From: Oscillospiraceae bacterium
GTDB taxonomy: Bacteria; Bacillota; Clostridia; Oscillospirales; CAG-272
Direction: 5' to 3'
DNA length: 41,889 nt
Assembly (NCBI GenBank): GCA_015063645.1
Contig: SVTS01000016.1
Coordinates: forward strand, 1-41,889
The notes beneath the pieces were generated by a model. The model worked only from the letters and a program-made list of their open reading frames with translations, did no database searches and was not told the DNA's origin. A program made the position numbers and the translations under genes. Positions 1 through 7,874 of this stretch are shown in pieces (the first letter of the stretch is position 1; the number at the start of each line of letters is the position of its first letter).

Positions 1-122
1 TGCTTTACCGCACCGGTACAAATGGCAGAGACAGTAGGCGGACGGATTCCGGTACGTTCCGCTAACTCCTTCTGCGTCATCTCTCTTTTGGCAAGCATAA
101 CTTTTACGGTAAATTTTATCAT
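1..122 (-). CDS. XRE/Cro-CI family repressor, partial (N-terminus only)
   Basis: The reverse strand encodes about 40 residues from ATG at 122, starting MIKFTVKVMLAKREMTQKEL and continuing AERTGIRPPTVSAI. This is the first half of a Cro/CI-type helix-turn-helix, with the usual TQxELAxxTG...TVSxI signature. AGGAG lies just upstream (complement of about 131-136). The gene runs off the left edge, so its full length and any C-terminal domain are unknown. It is divergent from a small mobile-element gene across a palindrome-rich region with two back-to-back promoters, so it is probably the repressor of that switch. The 63-aa plus-strand ORF at 22-213 is only its shadow. Confidence 0.85.
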   Translation of the reverse strand, partial: MIKFTVKVMLAKREMTQKELAERTGIRPPTVSAICTGAVK

Positions 123-146
123 AAAATCAGCTCCTTTCCACTCTGT

Positions 147-175
147 ATTATACCACGGATTTCGTTATAAATCAA
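147..175 (-). promoter_or_regulatory. Promoter of the XRE repressor gene
   Basis: Read on the minus strand: TTGATT, 17-nt spacer, TATAAT. The spacer contains a TAACGAAA half-site that resembles the palindrome between the two divergent promoters. Confidence 0.7.
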
Positions 176-248
176 TACGCAAATCGAAAAAATATTTCTA
201 TTTTCGTAAATAAATTACGAAAAACGTATTGACAAACTACGAATTTCG
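160..248. promoter_or_regulatory. Multi-site operator between divergent promoters
   Basis: A perfect 9-bp inverted repeat, TTTTCGTAA (201-209) and TTACGAAAA (215-223) with a 5-nt centre, lies midway between the divergent promoters. Related half-sites occur as TTTCGTTA (160-167) in the spacer of the minus promoter and TACGAATTTCG (238-248) in the spacer of the plus promoter. Three sites around two promoters is the layout of a phage-type repressor switch. Binding by the adjacent XRE protein is inferred. Confidence 0.6.
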
Positions 249-257
249 CGGTATAAT
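229..257 (+). promoter_or_regulatory. Consensus sigma-A promoter for the mobile-element genes
   Basis: TTGACA (229-234), 17-nt spacer, TATAAT (252-257), about 48 nt before the ATG at 306. A full consensus match suggests strong transcription when not repressed. Confidence 0.85.
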
Positions 258-305
258 AATATCATCAAAGGGAACACAACCCAAACAAAAAAGGAGCACA
301 ACACC

Positions 306-584
306 ATGTCCAAATCCGAACTGCTTGCGAAAATCGAGTTGCTGAACGAATACGAGGCGATGCTGGAAGAACTCCGTATCGAAACCGAGGCCATCCGGGA
401 CGAAATCAAAACAGAGATGACAGCGCAGAACACCGAGGAAATGACCGTGGGCAAATACATCGTCCGCTGGACTTCAATTCTCTCGAACCGCTTCGATTCC
501 ACCGCTTTCAAGAAAGTCATGCCGGAGATCTACAAAGCCTACACCAAGCAAATCTCCAGCCGCCGATTCACCATCAGCGCATAA
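306..584 (+). CDS. Conserved hypothetical protein of mobile elements (92 aa)
   Basis: A 92-residue protein with a good AAGGAG site. Residues 1-45 are charged and probably form a coiled coil (LLAKIELLNEYEAMLEELR). The C-terminal half holds a compact stretch around VGKYIVRWTSI and SSRRFTIS. From memory, similar small proteins accompany recombination genes in Clostridia prophages and integrative elements, but I cannot assign a function. It is the first gene after the strong repressor-controlled promoter, so it is probably part of the element's early or maintenance operon with the SprT-like and recombinase genes. No membrane segment or signal peptide is visible. Confidence 0.7.
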   Translation: MSKSELLAKIELLNEYEAMLEELRIETEAIRDEIKTEMTAQNTEEMTVGKYIVRWTSILSNRFDSTAFKKVMPEIYKAYTKQISSRRFTISA

Positions 585-710
585 AGAAAGCCCCTTGCCT
601 ATCCGCCGACCAAAGCAAAAGGCAAAGAGCCTGACCGCCACCGAGCGGGAGCGGACAACAATATTATAAACTGTCCGCTCCCGAATGTCAATTGATAAGG
701 GAGAAAAACG

Positions 711-1343
711 ATGAAAGAACTCACCACCTACAACCGAGCCGCCGGGTATCTCAATCACATCTTCGACTTGCTGAACGAGAGATTTTTTGAAAGTGCACTT
801 TCAAGACCGATTATCACCATTCAATCCACGCCAAGAGCCTACGGACATTATACGCTATACGATGCATGGAGTGTAGACGGAGCAAAAGGTTTCCGCGAAA
901 TCAACATAGGAGCCGGAACACTGTCCCGACCGATTGAGGAAGTCACGGCGACCTTGCTTCATGAGATGGTGCATTATCACAACGACGCACACGGCATAAA
1001 GGACTGCAGCCGGGGCAATACCTACCACAACAAAAACTTCCGGCTTCTGGCTGAAAAATGCGGCCTCTGCATCGAACATCACCCCACCTATGGCTGGTCC
1101 ATCACCAAGCCCGGCGATGAGCTGCTGACCTTCTGTATAGACAATGACCTACGCGATATCCGCCTGAACCGCACAGATGAATTTTCCATTCGGATTCCCG
1201 GTGCTTCCGCTTTTGGAGGGAATAACCGCAAATCTTCCAGCCGGAAATATATCTGCCCTCTCTGCGGAATGAGCATCCGGGCAACAAGAGACGTGCGGAT
1301 TCTCTGTATGGACTGCGATACGCAGATGAGGTGCGGGGCATGA
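711..1343 (+). CDS. SprT-like zinc metalloprotease-domain protein
   Basis: This 210-aa protein has the SprT-like signature. An HEMVH motif (HExxH, near residue 85) is followed by a zinc ribbon at the C-terminus (CPLCG ... CMDCD). In the family, the HExxH site binds the catalytic zinc. SprT-like proteins process DNA-associated proteins, and small versions are frequent on Firmicutes mobile elements. A GGGAG ribosome site lies 8-9 nt before ATG 711. The stop codon overlaps the start of the recombinase gene (ATGA), so the two are translationally coupled. Substrate and protease activity are not shown by the sequence. The 126-nt gap upstream contains no gene that I can see. Confidence 0.85.
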   Translation: MKELTTYNRAAGYLNHIFDLLNERFFESALSRPIITIQSTPRAYGHYTLYDAWSVDGAKGFREINIGAGTLSRPIEEVTATLLHEMVHYHNDAHGIKDCSRGNTYHNKNFRLLAEKCGLCIEHHPTYGWSITKPGDELLTFCIDNDLRDIRLNRTDEFSIRIPGASAFGGNNRKSSSRKYICPLCGMSIRATRDVRILCMDCDTQMRCGA

Positions 1344-1924
1344 CATACGGCTACGCACGGTGCTCCACGAGCGAAACAAGGCAGGATATCAACCGCCAAG
1401 TGCGGGAGCTGAAATCCGCAGGCGCGGAGGAAATCTTTCTGGAATACGAACACGGCGACAGCAAAATCAAATCCCAGCAGACCGCTATGCTGAACGCCGC
1501 ACAGCCGGGGGACACCGTCATCACGCTGGAAGTCCCCCGCCTTGCCAGAAGCACACAACAATTATGCGAGATTATTGATGTGATACGGGAAAAGCGTCTG
1601 CGGCTGGTGATTGTTGGCAGTATTACGCTGGACTGCCGCACAGGACAGACAGACCCGATGAGTGAGGCGTTTCTCCAGATGGCGGGGGTATTCAGTCAGC
1701 TGGAACTCGCAATGATACGGGCACGGGTGCGATCTGGGATGGAGAATGCCCGGGCGAAAGGCGCGGCGATTGGGCGACCGAGGAGCACGGCAGAGGATAT
1801 TCCTGCGGTGTTTCTGCGGCATTATGCGGCGTATAAGGAGGGACGGATGAATGTGAGTGAGCTGGCGAGGATAACCCAGCTTTCACGGGGGACGGTGTAT
1901 AAGTATTTGCGGCTGTTGGGGTAG
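1340..1924 (+). CDS. Serine recombinase (resolvase/invertase type)
   Basis: About 194 aa, a complete small serine recombinase. The N-terminal catalytic domain starts YGYARCSTSETRQD with the nucleophile serine in the Y-x-R-x-S context. The long E-helix region (SQLELAMIRARVRSGMENA) follows, then a GRP hinge and a C-terminal helix-turn-helix (VSELARITQLSRGTVYKYL). I prefer ATG 1340 over the GTG at 1331 in the ORF track: the ATG overlaps the SprT stop as ATGA and has GAGGTG about 6 nt upstream. The length fits resolvases and invertases, not large serine integrases, so it probably resolves or inverts DNA of the element. Confidence 0.92.
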   Translation: MTYGYARCSTSETRQDINRQVRELKSAGAEEIFLEYEHGDSKIKSQQTAMLNAAQPGDTVITLEVPRLARSTQQLCEIIDVIREKRLRLVIVGSITLDCRTGQTDPMSEAFLQMAGVFSQLELAMIRARVRSGMENARAKGAAIGRPRSTAEDIPAVFLRHYAAYKEGRMNVSELARITQLSRGTVYKYLRLLG

Positions 1925-1930
1925 AGATAT

Positions 1931-1962
1931 AGGGAGTGCTTTTTGTGGCACTCCCTGTTTCT
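1931..1962 (+). terminator. Intrinsic terminator after the recombinase
   Basis: Perfect 9-bp hairpin AGGGAGTGC / GCACTCCCT with an 8-nt loop, followed by GTTTCTTATTT. It lies 7 nt after the recombinase stop. Confidence 0.8.
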
Positions 1963-2002
1963 TATTTCAGTTTCGCTAAAGTGCCATCTCATTTCTGCTT
2001 TC

Positions 2003-2031
2003 TTGTATACGTCACAGCCGTATGATATAAT
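2003..2031 (+). promoter_or_regulatory. Promoter of the XRE-TPR/MoxR operon
   Basis: TTGTAT, 17-nt spacer, TATAAT (2026-2031), followed by GGAGGT and ATG at 2062. Confidence 0.75.
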
Positions 2032-2061
2032 ATATACAGAACAATACGGAGGTACGCACAT

Positions 2062-3153
2062 ATGAGCATTGGGGAGAAGATCCGGCTTCTGCGGATGGAG
2101 AAGAATCTTACACAGGAACAGCTTGCCGCAGCTTTTGATATTTCCGTATCGGCGGTTTCCCAATGGGAATCGGGCAGAACTACGCCGGATATTTCCATGG
2201 TAGTGCCGCTGGCGGATTTTTTCGGGGTTTCGCTGGATGAGTTGTTCGGGTATCGCTCCGAAAAGCAGACCGAGGAAGTGAACGAATACGGCAGGCGTGC
2301 CATTGCCTGTATAGAGAAGCGGGATTTTGAGAGCGGTATTCTGCTCTGGCGGGAAGCATTGCGGAAATACCCCGGTAATTTTACCTGCTGTTACTGCCTT
2401 GCGAGTATGCTTCTCTATTCCATTGATCCAGCAAAATCCGCGGAAGAAAACAACAAAAGGGCACAGGAAATCATTGCGCTGTGTGAAAAACTCCTGCGGG
2501 ACTGCCCGGATATCCGTACAAAAGAGAATGCTGTAAAAACGTTGGTTAGTGTATATTCCCACCCGCTCCTTGCAATTGCCGATGAGGAAAAGGCGGTAGA
2601 GTATGCCCACATGGCCGTATCTTCCTCGAGTCTTCTGGAGCACGCATATTTTACGGAAGAAAACAGACCGAAAGCGATCCGACAGAGACAGCAGAATATT
2701 CTGCATCAGATCGGGCATATCACCCGCAGTCTGCGTCTGATTACCTTGAAAGAATCCCCCGAGGAGCAAATCCGTGCCTGCCGTGCCGGGCTTACAATGT
2801 GGGAAACACTGATTGATGACGGTAATTATCTGGCATATCATCGGGATATCGCCGATCTCTGGTGGAATATTGCCTGTGCCAACGCCTCCATGCAGAAGCG
2901 TGAAGAGACACTGGACGCACTTCGGAAGGTGTTCCGGCATCTCCGTCTCTATGATGCACTTCCTGCAGGGGATCATTGTTTTAGTTGTTCATTTCTCCGA
3001 GAGGCGAAAGTGCACGTACCGGATTTTTCCAGCCGGAATCTGATGCAGCTATACACAAATCGCTTGCGCTATACAGTGTTTGATTTTCTGCGGGACGATG
3101 CGGCGTTTTCCGGTATTGCTGCCTCATCGGAAAGTGAGGGAGACATTCAATGA
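2062..3153 (+). CDS. XRE-family regulator with TPR-like C-terminal domain
   Basis: 363 aa. Residues 1-62 are a typical helix-turn-helix (IRLLRMEKNLTQEQLAAAFD, then SVSAVSQWESGRTTPD and LADFFGVSLDELFGY). The rest is helical and TPR-like, with repeated patterns such as LLWREALRKYPGN and WWNIACANASMQKREETLDAL. That architecture is common in Firmicutes regulators that sense a peptide or protein partner. It is the first gene of an operon in which each later gene overlaps or nearly touches the previous one, so it probably autoregulates expression of MoxR and its partners. The inducing signal is unknown. Confidence 0.85.
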   Translation: MSIGEKIRLLRMEKNLTQEQLAAAFDISVSAVSQWESGRTTPDISMVVPLADFFGVSLDELFGYRSEKQTEEVNEYGRRAIACIEKRDFESGILLWREALRKYPGNFTCCYCLASMLLYSIDPAKSAEENNKRAQEIIALCEKLLRDCPDIRTKENAVKTLVSVYSHPLLAIADEEKAVEYAHMAVSSSSLLEHAYFTEENRPKAIRQRQQNILHQIGHITRSLRLITLKESPEEQIRACRAGLTMWETLIDDGNYLAYHRDIADLWWNIACANASMQKREETLDALRKVFRHLRLYDALPAGDHCFSCSFLREAKVHVPDFSSRNLMQLYTNRLRYTVFDFLRDDAAFSGIAASSESEGDIQ

Positions 3154-4100
3154 CTGAAACAATGCAGAAACTGGCACAAAAGCTGGAAGCCAGCATTTCT
3201 TCCGTTATTCTCGGCAAGGAACAGCAGATTCGACTGATCATCACATCATTTTTCAGCGGGGGACATGTGCTTCTGGACGATATCCCCGGCACGGGGAAAA
3301 CCACGCTGGCACGCGCCCTCGCCGCATCCGTGGACGGAAAATTGGGAAGAATCCAGTTCACACCGGATCTGCTTCCGGCAGATGTGACGGGGATTCAGTA
3401 TTATGACATGAACAGCGGGAAATTCATTCTGAAAAAAGGGCCGGTCTTCACCAACATCGTTCTGGCGGATGAGATCAACCGGGCAACTCCCCGTACACAG
3501 TCCGCCATGCTGGAATGTATGGGAGAAGCTCAGGTTACGCTGGACGGGACAACTTATCCCCTTCCACAGCCTTTTTTCGTGATTGCCACACAGAATCCCG
3601 TGGAGTTTGAGGGGACATTTCCGCTTCCGGAAGCGCAGACAGACCGTTTCTTTATGCGTCTTTCCCTGGGTTATCCCGAACGGGAAGCCGAGATTTCCAT
3701 GATGGAGCGATACAAAGCGGATGCGGACGTACCGCTTTCCTCTGTTCGTCCCGTCTGCAGCTGCGAGGATATACTTGCCGTCCGGAATGCGGTTCAGCAG
3801 ATCACGGTAAGCCGCAAAATCCGGGAATATATCGCCGATATCGTACAGGCAACCCGGGAGGATACACGCCTCACATTGGGGGTCAGTCCCCGGGGAACGC
3901 TGGCTCTCATGCGCGGAGCACAGGCGTATGCCGGCATACAGGGACGGGATTTCGTTCTGCCGGATGATGTAAAAGCGGTTGCTGTGCCGATTCTTGCTCA
4001 CCGCATCATTACCGGGGTACAGAACCGTCTTCGCCTGTCCTCCAGCGGTGAGGAAATTATCTCTTCCATTCTGGAAAAACTGCCCTCTCCGGTGGACTGA
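3150..4100 (+). CDS. MoxR-family AAA+ ATPase
   Basis: 316 aa. Visible AAA+ elements in order are Walker A (DDIPGTGKTTLARA, near residues 40-52), Walker B (NIVLADEINRA), the sensor strand (VIATQNPVE) and the arginine region PLPEAQTDRFFMRL. MoxR ATPases act as chaperones with von Willebrand or DUF58 partners and are usually encoded beside them, as here. The start ATG overlaps the TGA of the XRE gene (ATGA), and the DUF58 gene starts 2 nt after its stop. Substrate is unknown; proposed family roles include complex assembly and envelope stress. Confidence 0.95.
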   Translation: MTETMQKLAQKLEASISSVILGKEQQIRLIITSFFSGGHVLLDDIPGTGKTTLARALAASVDGKLGRIQFTPDLLPADVTGIQYYDMNSGKFILKKGPVFTNIVLADEINRATPRTQSAMLECMGEAQVTLDGTTYPLPQPFFVIATQNPVEFEGTFPLPEAQTDRFFMRLSLGYPEREAEISMMERYKADADVPLSSVRPVCSCEDILAVRNAVQQITVSRKIREYIADIVQATREDTRLTLGVSPRGTLALMRGAQAYAGIQGRDFVLPDDVKAVAVPILAHRIITGVQNRLRLSSSGEEIISSILEKLPSPVD

Positions 4101-4101
4101 T

Positions 4102-5463
4102 ATGGATACTATGCAGATTCGCGGAATCCTGTTTGCCGCGGCAGCACTGTTCTCTCTTGCTATGGCTGTCTGGCCTCATCCCGGTAAACTGCGCTATATA
4201 GTCTGGGAAGGAAGTGCTATTCTCTGCGCGTCATTCGCAGTGATTTTCTTTGTACGGAGCGGTCAGCCTCCCACATCACAGGATATTCTGTGGCTGATCT
4301 CTTTTGGCACGGCAGTACTTATCGGATATCCGTATCTGCACCGGGTACTCTTTCAAAGTGCTGCCGATGCCCTCACCTGCCAAATCACCCTCCATACAGA
4401 GGAAGTCTATGAGGGAGATTCGTTTACATTTACGGCACTTCTGACAAACACATCCCGCATCCCGTTTCACTGTATTCGCATCACTGTTTCCTTACCGGAG
4501 GGAATTCTATTTGATGATGAGGAAAAGCAAACTTATACTTTTTTCAGCGAGATCTTTTCCATGCCCGGCGGATCACAGAAGGAAATCCGTCTCCGAATGC
4601 GAGCAGGACGGCGCGGTCTGTATACGCTGAACGATATCACGGTTCTGTACCGGGATCTTCTTGGTTTCGGTACCCGCACGATACGTTTTTCGCCGGAAAT
4701 CTCCCGGAAAAATACAGTCACAGTTTATCCGATGCCTCTGCGGCTGGAAGAGCATTTCCGAACCCGCCGTCATTCTCCCGGCAGTGTGCCAGTATCTGCA
4801 AGTTCCGTCACGGATCCGCTTTTGTTTTCCGGCATCCGTCCGTATAACGGCGACTCCCTCTCCCGCATCAACTGGAAACAGAGCGCTGTCCACGGAGAAC
4901 TGCTGGTCAATACCGAAACAGCCAGCGAAAAGCTGGATCTGACCCTTGTGCTCAATCTGCAGTCCCGTTCCGTACAGCGGGCGGATCGGGATCTTTCCAG
5001 CAGAGAACTGTCGGAGATGGCTGTCGCAGTTGCCGCGGCAGTGGTGGATCTGGCATCCGGGGATAATACACCGCTGCGGATCATCACAAACGGAGAAACG
5101 GACTTTGCTGTAGAGGAAATCTATCCCTGTACGGAAACGGAACGGCTGCTCATTTCCGCCCAAAGCAGAAGTAGAGGGGAATACTTCGCCTTGCTTCGGT
5201 TTCTTGCCCGTATGAAAATGCATCTGACGAGCAGTGCCGCCGGTATGTTTGATACGCTCTCCGGGGATCCTTCTCTGTTTCGGGGAGGAAGTGTTGTGGT
5301 GGTGTCGCCGTATTTCAATGCTGTACTCCGGGATTTTTATAATGCACTGCACCACAGGGGGATCCGCTGTGTGTTTTACATTACTACACTGTACAACGAT
5401 TTCAGTGATATTCCCGAGGATATTCCCATCTATTTCCGAACACACCGAGGTGACAGCGTATGA
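4102..5463 (+). CDS. DUF58 membrane protein, MoxR partner
   Basis: 453 aa from ATG 4102; the ORF track's 3979 start lies inside moxR. Two membrane segments at the N-terminus (ILFAAAALFSLAMAV; an AILCASFAVIFFV stretch with a later LISFGTAVLIGY) precede an extracellular-type beta domain. The DUF58 core follows, seen as GIRPYNGDSLSRINWKQSA, the family's GxRxYxxGDxxxxIxWK motif. The C-terminus is vWA-like (RGGSVVVVSPYF). DUF58 proteins work with MoxR ATPases. The stop overlaps the next gene's ATG as ATGA. Gene order MoxR, DUF58, DUF4129-like is a known conserved arrangement. Confidence 0.93.
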   Translation: MDTMQIRGILFAAAALFSLAMAVWPHPGKLRYIVWEGSAILCASFAVIFFVRSGQPPTSQDILWLISFGTAVLIGYPYLHRVLFQSAADALTCQITLHTEEVYEGDSFTFTALLTNTSRIPFHCIRITVSLPEGILFDDEEKQTYTFFSEIFSMPGGSQKEIRLRMRAGRRGLYTLNDITVLYRDLLGFGTRTIRFSPEISRKNTVTVYPMPLRLEEHFRTRRHSPGSVPVSASSVTDPLLFSGIRPYNGDSLSRINWKQSAVHGELLVNTETASEKLDLTLVLNLQSRSVQRADRDLSSRELSEMAVAVAAAVVDLASGDNTPLRIITNGETDFAVEEIYPCTETERLLISAQSRSRGEYFALLRFLARMKMHLTSSAAGMFDTLSGDPSLFRGGSVVVVSPYFNAVLRDFYNALHHRGIRCVFYITTLYNDFSDIPEDIPIYFRTHRGDSV

Positions 5464-6356
5464 CTGTAGTCGGAATCTGTCTTCTGGCCGTTTTGGCTGG
5501 AACCGTATTCGGCGGATGCTGTATTCTTATGTCGATGAGTATCCGCACGTCGCTGGATGTTCCTCATACAAAAACGGACAAGCAGGAACAGCTTCGCATC
5601 CGTATGAGCGGACTTCTGACGCTGATTCCATTTTTCAGTATAATCGGCGGACTGTCTGTAGTGATTTTCCTGATTCTGAACGGACTCCGGGTACTTTTTC
5701 GCGCCGTACTTTTCTTTGCGGTGAAAGAGGAAGGGGAGCGGTTTGTTCTGACGGTTCTTGGCAGCGGCCGTACAAAAGCAGGAAGTATTATTTCGCTGTT
5801 GTTTCTTTTCCTGCTGTTTCTTTCGGTGCTTATGTTTTTCCTTCTTGCCAATACTCTGCGCCGATGGTCATTTTTCCAGACGCTGCAGGAGTATCTGTGG
5901 CGGATTTTTCTGCGCATCCGTACATTTTTGGAATCTTTTTTACGGTATCGTAAAAAGAAGGATCCTCCCCGCCACCGCTATGGCCGCCCCGATAACCGGC
6001 GAAAAACACAGAATGCGTGGATTGTTCCCTATACTCCGCCCGACAATGCGGCAGATTCTTATGAAAACTTTCTGCGTCAACTCTCCCGCATTCCCGATGC
6101 CGATACACAAATCGGCTATGCCTATCGGACAATCTGTCGCCTGTATAAACGGAATGGTGTTGCGCTGAAGCTGTCCGATACACCACATGAGATCGTCCGC
6201 GCCGTGCGGCGATCCGGAAAATTCCGTGAGGAGGAAGCAGATGTTATCCGTGATGCGGTGGAATCAGTGAAATTTCGCGAAACGGTTCTTACAGAGAAGC
6301 AGAAGAAAGACATTTTGAATACGCTGTGTATTGCTGTGCAGAGGTATATGGGGTAA
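5460..6356 (+). CDS. DUF4129-like membrane protein of the MoxR operon
   Basis: 298 aa, starting at the ATGA overlap with the DUF58 gene. An N-terminal membrane segment (VGICLLAVLAGTVFGGCCIL), a second hydrophobic pair (LTLIPFFSIIGGLSVVIFLIL) and a third (IISLLFLFLLFLSVLMFFLL) are visible. A basic stretch follows, then a soluble C-terminal helical domain of about 100 residues (IGYAYRTICRLYKRNGV ... LSDTPHEIVRAVRR). That domain matches the DUF4129 pattern usually found at the end of MoxR/DUF58 operons, often fused to transglutaminase domains; no transglutaminase domain is present here. The family name is assigned by pattern and position, so it is less certain than its neighbours. Confidence 0.8.
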   Translation: MTVVGICLLAVLAGTVFGGCCILMSMSIRTSLDVPHTKTDKQEQLRIRMSGLLTLIPFFSIIGGLSVVIFLILNGLRVLFRAVLFFAVKEEGERFVLTVLGSGRTKAGSIISLLFLFLLFLSVLMFFLLANTLRRWSFFQTLQEYLWRIFLRIRTFLESFLRYRKKKDPPRHRYGRPDNRRKTQNAWIVPYTPPDNAADSYENFLRQLSRIPDADTQIGYAYRTICRLYKRNGVALKLSDTPHEIVRAVRRSGKFREEEADVIRDAVESVKFRETVLTEKQKKDILNTLCIAVQRYMG

Positions 6357-6467
6357 TTGTACGGTGTGTTTTTTTGATAATCATTTTTGAGTGAATTATC
6401 GCGGTGCTGTATAGCATTCCCGCCGCATCTGTGCTACAATATATACATCACCAAAAGGAGGCTCACC

Positions 6468-7586
6468 ATGCCCTCTCCCATCAAAAACAGCGACCAAGGC
6501 GGCAGACGCGAAGGCCAGAAGTACAAGTCCCTTCTGGTCTGGCAGTACCTCCTGCGGAATTCGGACGAGAATCACGCTGTGAAAAGCGAGGATATCCGGA
6601 AATTTCTCAACCGTCACGGCATCTCCGCCGACCGTCACTCCGTTGTGCGCGATATACAGGCGATACAGGATCTGTTCGAAAGAAGTATGAACGTCGATTC
6701 CGTTGGTGAAATTGATGAGGACGATGTGGATGACTATGACGCTGCAGAAGAGTTCCGGTATGAGGTTGTATACGATGCCGCCGCGCACGGCTATAAAATA
6801 ATCTCCCGTCCCTATGACTTTGATGATCTGCGTCTGCTGGCGGAATGTATCAACGCCACCCGCTTTCTCACGGAAAGTCAGGCAAACCGCCTGAAATTGC
6901 TGATTGGTGAGTTTTGCAGCAAGTATCAGGAGGAAGAACTGGATAATGAAGTCTATCTGGTTGGGCGAGTGAAATCCTCCAATAAATACCTTTTCCGATC
7001 TATGGAAAAAATAAATGAAGCTGTCCGCACAAAAAAGCAGATCAGCTTCAAGTATCTGAAACACACCCTGCAATCCGGCTCCGAACAGGTGGAACGGAAG
7101 CACGGCGGCGTGTATATAGTCAGTCCGCATCAGTTGATTATCAACGAGGGAAACTATTATCTTCTCTCCTATGACAGCAAGCGGGACGCAATGCGTACCT
7201 ATCGCCTTGACCGCATGAAAGAAGTGAAGATTCTGGATGTACCAAGCGAAGGACGGGATAAATTTGCCGAAATCGATATGCATACATATACCCAGCGCGT
7301 TTTCTCCATGTTCGGCGGTGAACAGAAACGTGTGCGGATTCGCTTCACAAACGATATGCTGGATACAGTGATTGACCGATTCGGCACCAAAAGCGGTGCA
7401 ACATATCTTGCGGATGGAAAATCTCATTTCATTGTTTCCGCTGACGTTGAGATCAGCAATCCGTTCTACTCATGGATCTGCGGATTCCGAAAGAAAGCAA
7501 CCATCATCAGCCCTCCGGAAGCGGTGGAAGGAATGAAACAGTTTCTCGCAGATATTGCGGCGAGATATGAAAGTGAAGTAAAGTAA
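6468..7586 (+). CDS. WYL-domain transcriptional regulator
   Basis: 372 aa from ATG 6468, which has AAAAGGAGG upstream; the ORF track's 6387 start has no ribosome site. The N-terminus is a winged helix (LLVWQYLLRNSDENHAVKS ... SVVRDIQAIQDLF). The WYL domain follows around QISFKYLKH and YIVSPHQLIINEGNYYLLSY, with the RTYRLDRM motif. A C-terminal WCX-like extension ends the protein. WYL regulators often control defence or DNA-repair genes through nucleic-acid or nucleotide ligands. The next gene is a candidate defence effector preceded by a repeat with an internal palindrome, so the WYL protein may bind there. That link is inferred from position. Confidence 0.92.
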   Translation: MPSPIKNSDQGGRREGQKYKSLLVWQYLLRNSDENHAVKSEDIRKFLNRHGISADRHSVVRDIQAIQDLFERSMNVDSVGEIDEDDVDDYDAAEEFRYEVVYDAAAHGYKIISRPYDFDDLRLLAECINATRFLTESQANRLKLLIGEFCSKYQEEELDNEVYLVGRVKSSNKYLFRSMEKINEAVRTKKQISFKYLKHTLQSGSEQVERKHGGVYIVSPHQLIINEGNYYLLSYDSKRDAMRTYRLDRMKEVKILDVPSEGRDKFAEIDMHTYTQRVFSMFGGEQKRVRIRFTNDMLDTVIDRFGTKSGATYLADGKSHFIVSADVEISNPFYSWICGFRKKATIISPPEAVEGMKQFLADIAARYESEVK

Positions 7587-7590
7587 TCAT

Positions 7591-7646
7591 TTTTGAAGTG
7601 AAGTTTTCAAAAGTTGATACCGTAGATTGATTTGCATGGAACAGCA
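7591..7646 (+). repeat. 56-bp direct repeat, copy A
   Basis: Matches 9087-9142 at 54 of 56 positions. It begins 4 nt after the WYL stop. It contains the inverted repeat TTTTGAA (7591-7597) / TTCAAAA (7606-7612). A promoter follows about 40 nt downstream. Confidence 0.9.
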
Positions 7647-7687
7647 AGTTTTTAACATAATCTTACACAGATTTATGCTGGCTAGAA

Positions 7688-7716
7688 TTGCTTTGTTCAC
7701 GTAAAAATGGTATAAT
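7688..7716 (+). promoter_or_regulatory. Promoter of the candidate effector gene
   Basis: TTGCTT, 17-nt spacer, TATAAT (7711-7716). The transcript would have a leader of about 150 nt before ATG 7875. The rest of the 7587-7874 gap is AT-rich with no gene visible. Confidence 0.6.
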
Positions 7717-7874
7717 ACGAGTAAGAAATTCTTGCGCAACGATTACTGATATCTGTAACATTCGTTTACATAGATGGACAAGCAACTGCCAGATCTATTT
7801 GCCAGAATACCAATTAAATTGGAATAATTATTTGTAGCCTATAGTTTAAATACAATCCAGGGGGGGATTGAGAT

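Noticed and set aside
1331-1924. Large serine integrase
   Set aside because: At about 195 aa it lacks the zinc-ribbon and coiled-coil domains of large integrases; it is a small resolvase/invertase.
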